Assembly (NCBI GenBank): GCA_023386345.1
Contig: JAEWJT010000004.1
Location: forward strand, 558,001 to 622,000
DNA from: Bacillota bacterium
Lineage (GTDB): Bacteria > Bacillota > Clostridia > Tissierellales > Sedimentibacteraceae
Reading direction: 5' to 3'
DNA length: 64,000 bases
Part shown: positions 61,586-64,000 of the stretch, one piece after another
How the letters are laid out: each line of letters opens with the position of its first letter
How positions within the stretch are numbered: the stretch's first letter is position 1
Translations under genes and position numbers: made by a program
The notes under the pieces: generated by a model
Databases searched by the model: none
What the model was told of the DNA's origin: nothing
The model's input: only the letters and a program-made list of their open reading frames with translations

Positions 61586-62860
61586 ATGTCCTTAAATGAT
61601 ATTTTTGAATATTACATTAATGATTATAAAAAAAATTGGTATATGCAGGATGTAAATTTTTATGCAAAGCTTCGAGCATATTCATCTGAAGAAAAAATAA
61701 ATAATGAAAAAGAAATTAATAAAATTATAGATATAATTTTAAATAAATTCAAATTATGGCCAAACAATTTCACAAATAAATTGAACATTGAAGATGATAG
61801 AAAGGTTTGGGCTGATGATTTAAGTAACTTCATAAAAGATAGCCTTGCAAATATATCAATAGATGAAGGCTTTGCGATGAAACTTTTTATAAGCAAGGGA
61901 ATGCTTGATATAACAAAAAGTTTTATGAATGATAGCTTAAAAAATAAAGATTTAAGTCTTGACGATATAGGTCAGGCAATCAGAAATGCTTGGATCATGA
62001 ATATACTTCAATTTATGCTTGATATAAAAATCGAATACACTCCGTCTATATTCGGATACAGTATGCTTTATCCCTATACGGATAATTTAATTGATAGCGA
62101 TATTACATTAGAGAGAAAAGAAAATTTTAACAAAAAATTTCATAAGAGATTGCAAGGCTTAGATGTTTGTCCATCTGACAAATTAGAAGCTGAAATTTAT
62201 CATATGGTAGAGCTTATAGAGAGTCAATTTGAAAGAGAAATATATCCTGAAGTTTACGATAGCCTCTTACTGATACATATATCGCAAAAAGATAGCTTAA
62301 AACAACAAACAACCTACTGTCCTTTTGAAAAAGATATAGTTGATATCTCCTTTAAAAAAGGAGCAGCATCTGTATTAGCAGATGGTTATTTAGTTAAAGG
62401 AATTTTGACAGAAGACGAAATCAAATTCATGCTCGGATTTGGCATCATACTTCAGCTTTGCGACGACATACAAGACATCCAAAGCGATATGGATTCTAAG
62501 AGCGCAACAATATTTTCTCTTTCTGCTAAAGGACATAAGCTTGATATACTTGCAAATAAGCTGTTCAGACTTATAGAACATGTTCTTAGTCATGATATTA
62601 AGAATATAAAATTTGAAAACAATGAAAAAATAGTCCCTTTTATGCAGCAGTGTTGCAACTTTATAGCCTTAGACGGAATAATAACTCATAAAAAGTATTT
62701 TACAAATGAGTATATAAAGAATATAGAAAAATATTTGCCTGTAAGGTCAAAGTTTTTAAATAATATCAAGGTTAAAACATCTAAGAAATTTAATAAAATA
62801 ATGAAAAAATACAATGAAAATGAATTAAAAACAATGATAGGATACATGAATGCGGTATAG
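61586..62860 (+). CDS. Class I isoprenoid-synthase-like protein
   Basis: 424 residues from ATG 61586 behind GGGGGA (an ATG at 61571 lies on that site). Almost entirely helical. Two acidic motifs stand as in class I terpene/prenyl synthases: D-N-L-I-D at about 166-170 in YPYTDNLIDSD, and DDIQD at about 293-297 in LQLCDDIQDIQSDMDSKSAT. GFGIILQ before the second motif fits helix H. It resembles proteins annotated only as class 1 isoprenoid biosynthesis enzyme. The N-terminal 120 residues look extra. No isoprenoid pathway gene is nearby. TATAAT lies upstream near 61550. Confidence 0.75.
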   Translation: MSLNDIFEYYINDYKKNWYMQDVNFYAKLRAYSSEEKINNEKEINKIIDIILNKFKLWPNNFTNKLNIEDDRKVWADDLSNFIKDSLANISIDEGFAMKLFISKGMLDITKSFMNDSLKNKDLSLDDIGQAIRNAWIMNILQFMLDIKIEYTPSIFGYSMLYPYTDNLIDSDITLERKENFNKKFHKRLQGLDVCPSDKLEAEIYHMVELIESQFEREIYPEVYDSLLLIHISQKDSLKQQTTYCPFEKDIVDISFKKGAASVLADGYLVKGILTEDEIKFMLGFGIILQLCDDIQDIQSDMDSKSATIFSLSAKGHKLDILANKLFRLIEHVLSHDIKNIKFENNEKIVPFMQQCCNFIALDGIITHKKYFTNEYIKNIEKYLPVRSKFLNNIKVKTSKKFNKIMKKYNENELKTMIGYMNAV

Positions 62861-62957
62861 AAAAAGACTATATCATTGTTAAAATAAACAAACCAGTGTA
62901 CATAAAAGAACCTGTAAAATAATCATTTATAGATAATGTTTTATATTTCACCCTCCT

Positions 62958-62998
62958 AAACAATAATGATGTACATAAAATGTACATCATTATTGTTT
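62958..62998. terminator. Bidirectional terminator
   Basis: A perfect 19-bp stem (62958-62976 with 62980-62998), AAA loop, with T-run after it, between the isoprenoid-synthase-like gene and the convergent YcaQ-like gene. Confidence 0.88.
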
Positions 62999-63034
62999 TT
63001 CACATCATCATACAACATATTAACTATTATAAGA

Positions 63035-64000
63035 TTAAAGTTCAGTATTATTTTCAAATTTTATATAATCTAATTTATGAAAATTCATAAATTTATTATA
63101 TGCCTTTTTAAGTTCGTTTTTTATAGTTTTATTGACTTTAACTCCATCTTCAAACCATATATTTTTTACATTCAATGCTTTATTTTTTCTGTCACAGACT
63201 AATTCGCATCTTGCTATAAAGTTTTCTCCGTACAAAACAGGTAAAACATAATATCCATATTTTCTTTCACTCTCAGGTGTATATATTTCCCATTTATATT
63301 CAAAATCAAATAATTCCTTTATCAGCTTTCTGTCCCAAAGCATGCCATCAAGAGGAGCGATAAATTCCATACGTTTATCAAATTCAGAGCAGTTTTTTAT
63401 CTCATCAATTATTACTTCATCGTCAGTCAAACAATAAAATGCGTGCTTTATACCTTCAATATTGATTTTATGTAATTTATCTTCTTTAATCAACTTTTCA
63501 AATACAAGATTTCTTTCATTAGCTTTCATATCTGATATTCCCAACAAAGCATCGCTAGGTTTGTTCCATAATAGGCCAACTGCAGAAATTCTTCGCATAA
63601 GTCTCCATTTCATATGCTCAATTTCATCAGGAAAAGGCTCACTTGCTTCCAGTATGGATTTAGGTATGTGGTCTTTTGACAAAGCATAATATTTAATTGT
63701 ACCTTTTTTATGATGTACGATTAAATCTCCTTGAAAATATAAAGTTTCAAGTGTGGCACGTGATAATTTAGCATTGCTCCAATACCAATCAACTTTTTCG
63801 TTAAAACCTATATCTTTTGAACATAAAGCACCATTTTGAGAAATCAAGCTTTTTATTTCATCCGCAACAGCATCTATTTGTTCTTGGCTGCGGACTCCTT
63901 CTTTATATCTATCGCGAATACGAGAAAAATAAATCCAATCTTCCACAGGCATAATAGAAAGATTCTTGTCAAAATAATCTATTAATTTTCTATCTTCATA
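63035..64000 (-). CDS. YcaQ/AlkZ-like winged-helix DNA glycosylase (partial, N terminus off the window)
   Basis: The frame is open to the right edge, and upstream of the internal ATG at 63952 it reads YEDRKLIDYFDKNLSIMPVEDW, matching the middle of YcaQ-type proteins, so the true start lies beyond 64000. In the window are 321 residues: a winged-helix region (MKWRLMRRISAVGLLWNKP) and IAPLDGMLWDRKLIKELFDFEYKWEIY and YYVLPVLYGENFIARCELVCDRK, typical of HTH_42/AlkZ proteins. Relatives unhook interstrand crosslinks or alkylated bases; the catalytic QxQ motif would be in the missing part. Confidence 0.9.
   Translation of the reverse strand, partial: YEDRKLIDYFDKNLSIMPVEDWIYFSRIRDRYKEGVRSQEQIDAVADEIKSLISQNGALCSKDIGFNEKVDWYWSNAKLSRATLETLYFQGDLIVHHKKGTIKYYALSKDHIPKSILEASEPFPDEIEHMKWRLMRRISAVGLLWNKPSDALLGISDMKANERNLVFEKLIKEDKLHKINIEGIKHAFYCLTDDEVIIDEIKNCSEFDKRMEFIAPLDGMLWDRKLIKELFDFEYKWEIYTPESERKYGYYVLPVLYGENFIARCELVCDRKNKALNVKNIWFEDGVKVNKTIKNELKKAYNKFMNFHKLDYIKFENNTEL

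Noticed and set aside
1..64000. Prophage, insertion sequence, tRNA or rRNA genes
   Set aside because: No transposase, integrase or phage structural protein, and no rRNA or convincing tRNA cloverleaf was recognised by eye; a tRNA scan would be decisive.

Overview
The window is a low-GC, AT-rich chromosome segment of an anaerobic Firmicute, most likely a spore-forming member of the Clostridia. The evidence is the family content: acetate kinase, FeoA/FeoB with a tiny Cys-rich partner, a glycine T-box in front of a single-chain GlyRS, a c-di-AMP (ydaO) riboswitch in front of a LysM/SleB hydrolase, YlbJ, TmcAL, YloU/YloV, and consensus sigma-A promoters. I see no phage, complete IS element, CRISPR array, rRNA or tRNA. 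The window cuts two genes: ackA at the left edge and a YcaQ/AlkZ-like gene at the right edge.

Layout, 1-24 kb. ackA (partial) is followed by a cobalamin late-step cluster, cobU-cobS-cobC (855-2860, minus). A PduO-type adenosyltransferase lies separately at 18.8 kb. An ABC exporter pair precedes an iron-type DtxR regulator. That regulator converges on a feoA-feoB-Cys-rich operon whose promoter carries two DtxR-like palindromes. A decayed AraC fragment separates this from an ECF S-component/TudS-like pair. Next is a sulfur block: a split YedE transporter, TusA and a thioredoxin-reductase-like protein with an abnormal thioredoxin-like tail, divergent from a LysR gene with a clear dyad operator. 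A second TusA converges on lysR. A zinc ABC operon (small Cys-rich membrane protein, znuA, znuC, znuB, lipoprotein) follows. Then come SemiSWEET, DUF952 and an ArAE-like membrane gene, and T-box-controlled glyS.

Layout, 24-49 kb. An HD-domain gene, an inverted-repeat-rich island without a convincing gene, the riboswitch-controlled LysM/SleB gene, pepF and a TSUP permease are followed by a heterodimeric ABC exporter. That exporter has its own ArsR-like regulator and a promoter studded with ATTACG half-sites. Housekeeping genes follow: a PNPOx-like protein, a nucleotidyltransferase, tmcAL and ylbJ on plus, and a phosphoesterase, sbcC, sbcD, an apparently inactive peptidase-like protein, coaD, rsmD, recG, yloV and yloU on minus. 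rpmB is divergent.

Layout, 49-64 kb. A less AT-rich plus-strand cassette (AraC-GyrI, PNPOx, DUF6273) is followed by rsmE, a GNAT, prmA, recQ and an SdpI-like gene. A vanR-vanS pair closely resembling VanA-type sensors is followed by an S11 D,D-carboxypeptidase, with no vanHAX. A second GNAT gene appears to have a leader peptide and attenuator. The window ends with a divergent class I isoprenoid-synthase-like gene and the partial YcaQ-like gene.

The most promising points for novelty are the split-YedE/TusA/TrxR-like operon with its LysR operator, the ECF/TudS pair, the orphan isoprenoid-synthase-like protein, the peptidase-like protein without its zinc motif, the van-type regulators without resistance genes, and the leader-peptide arrangement before the GNAT. 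Family names come from sequence recognition only; no database search was possible.
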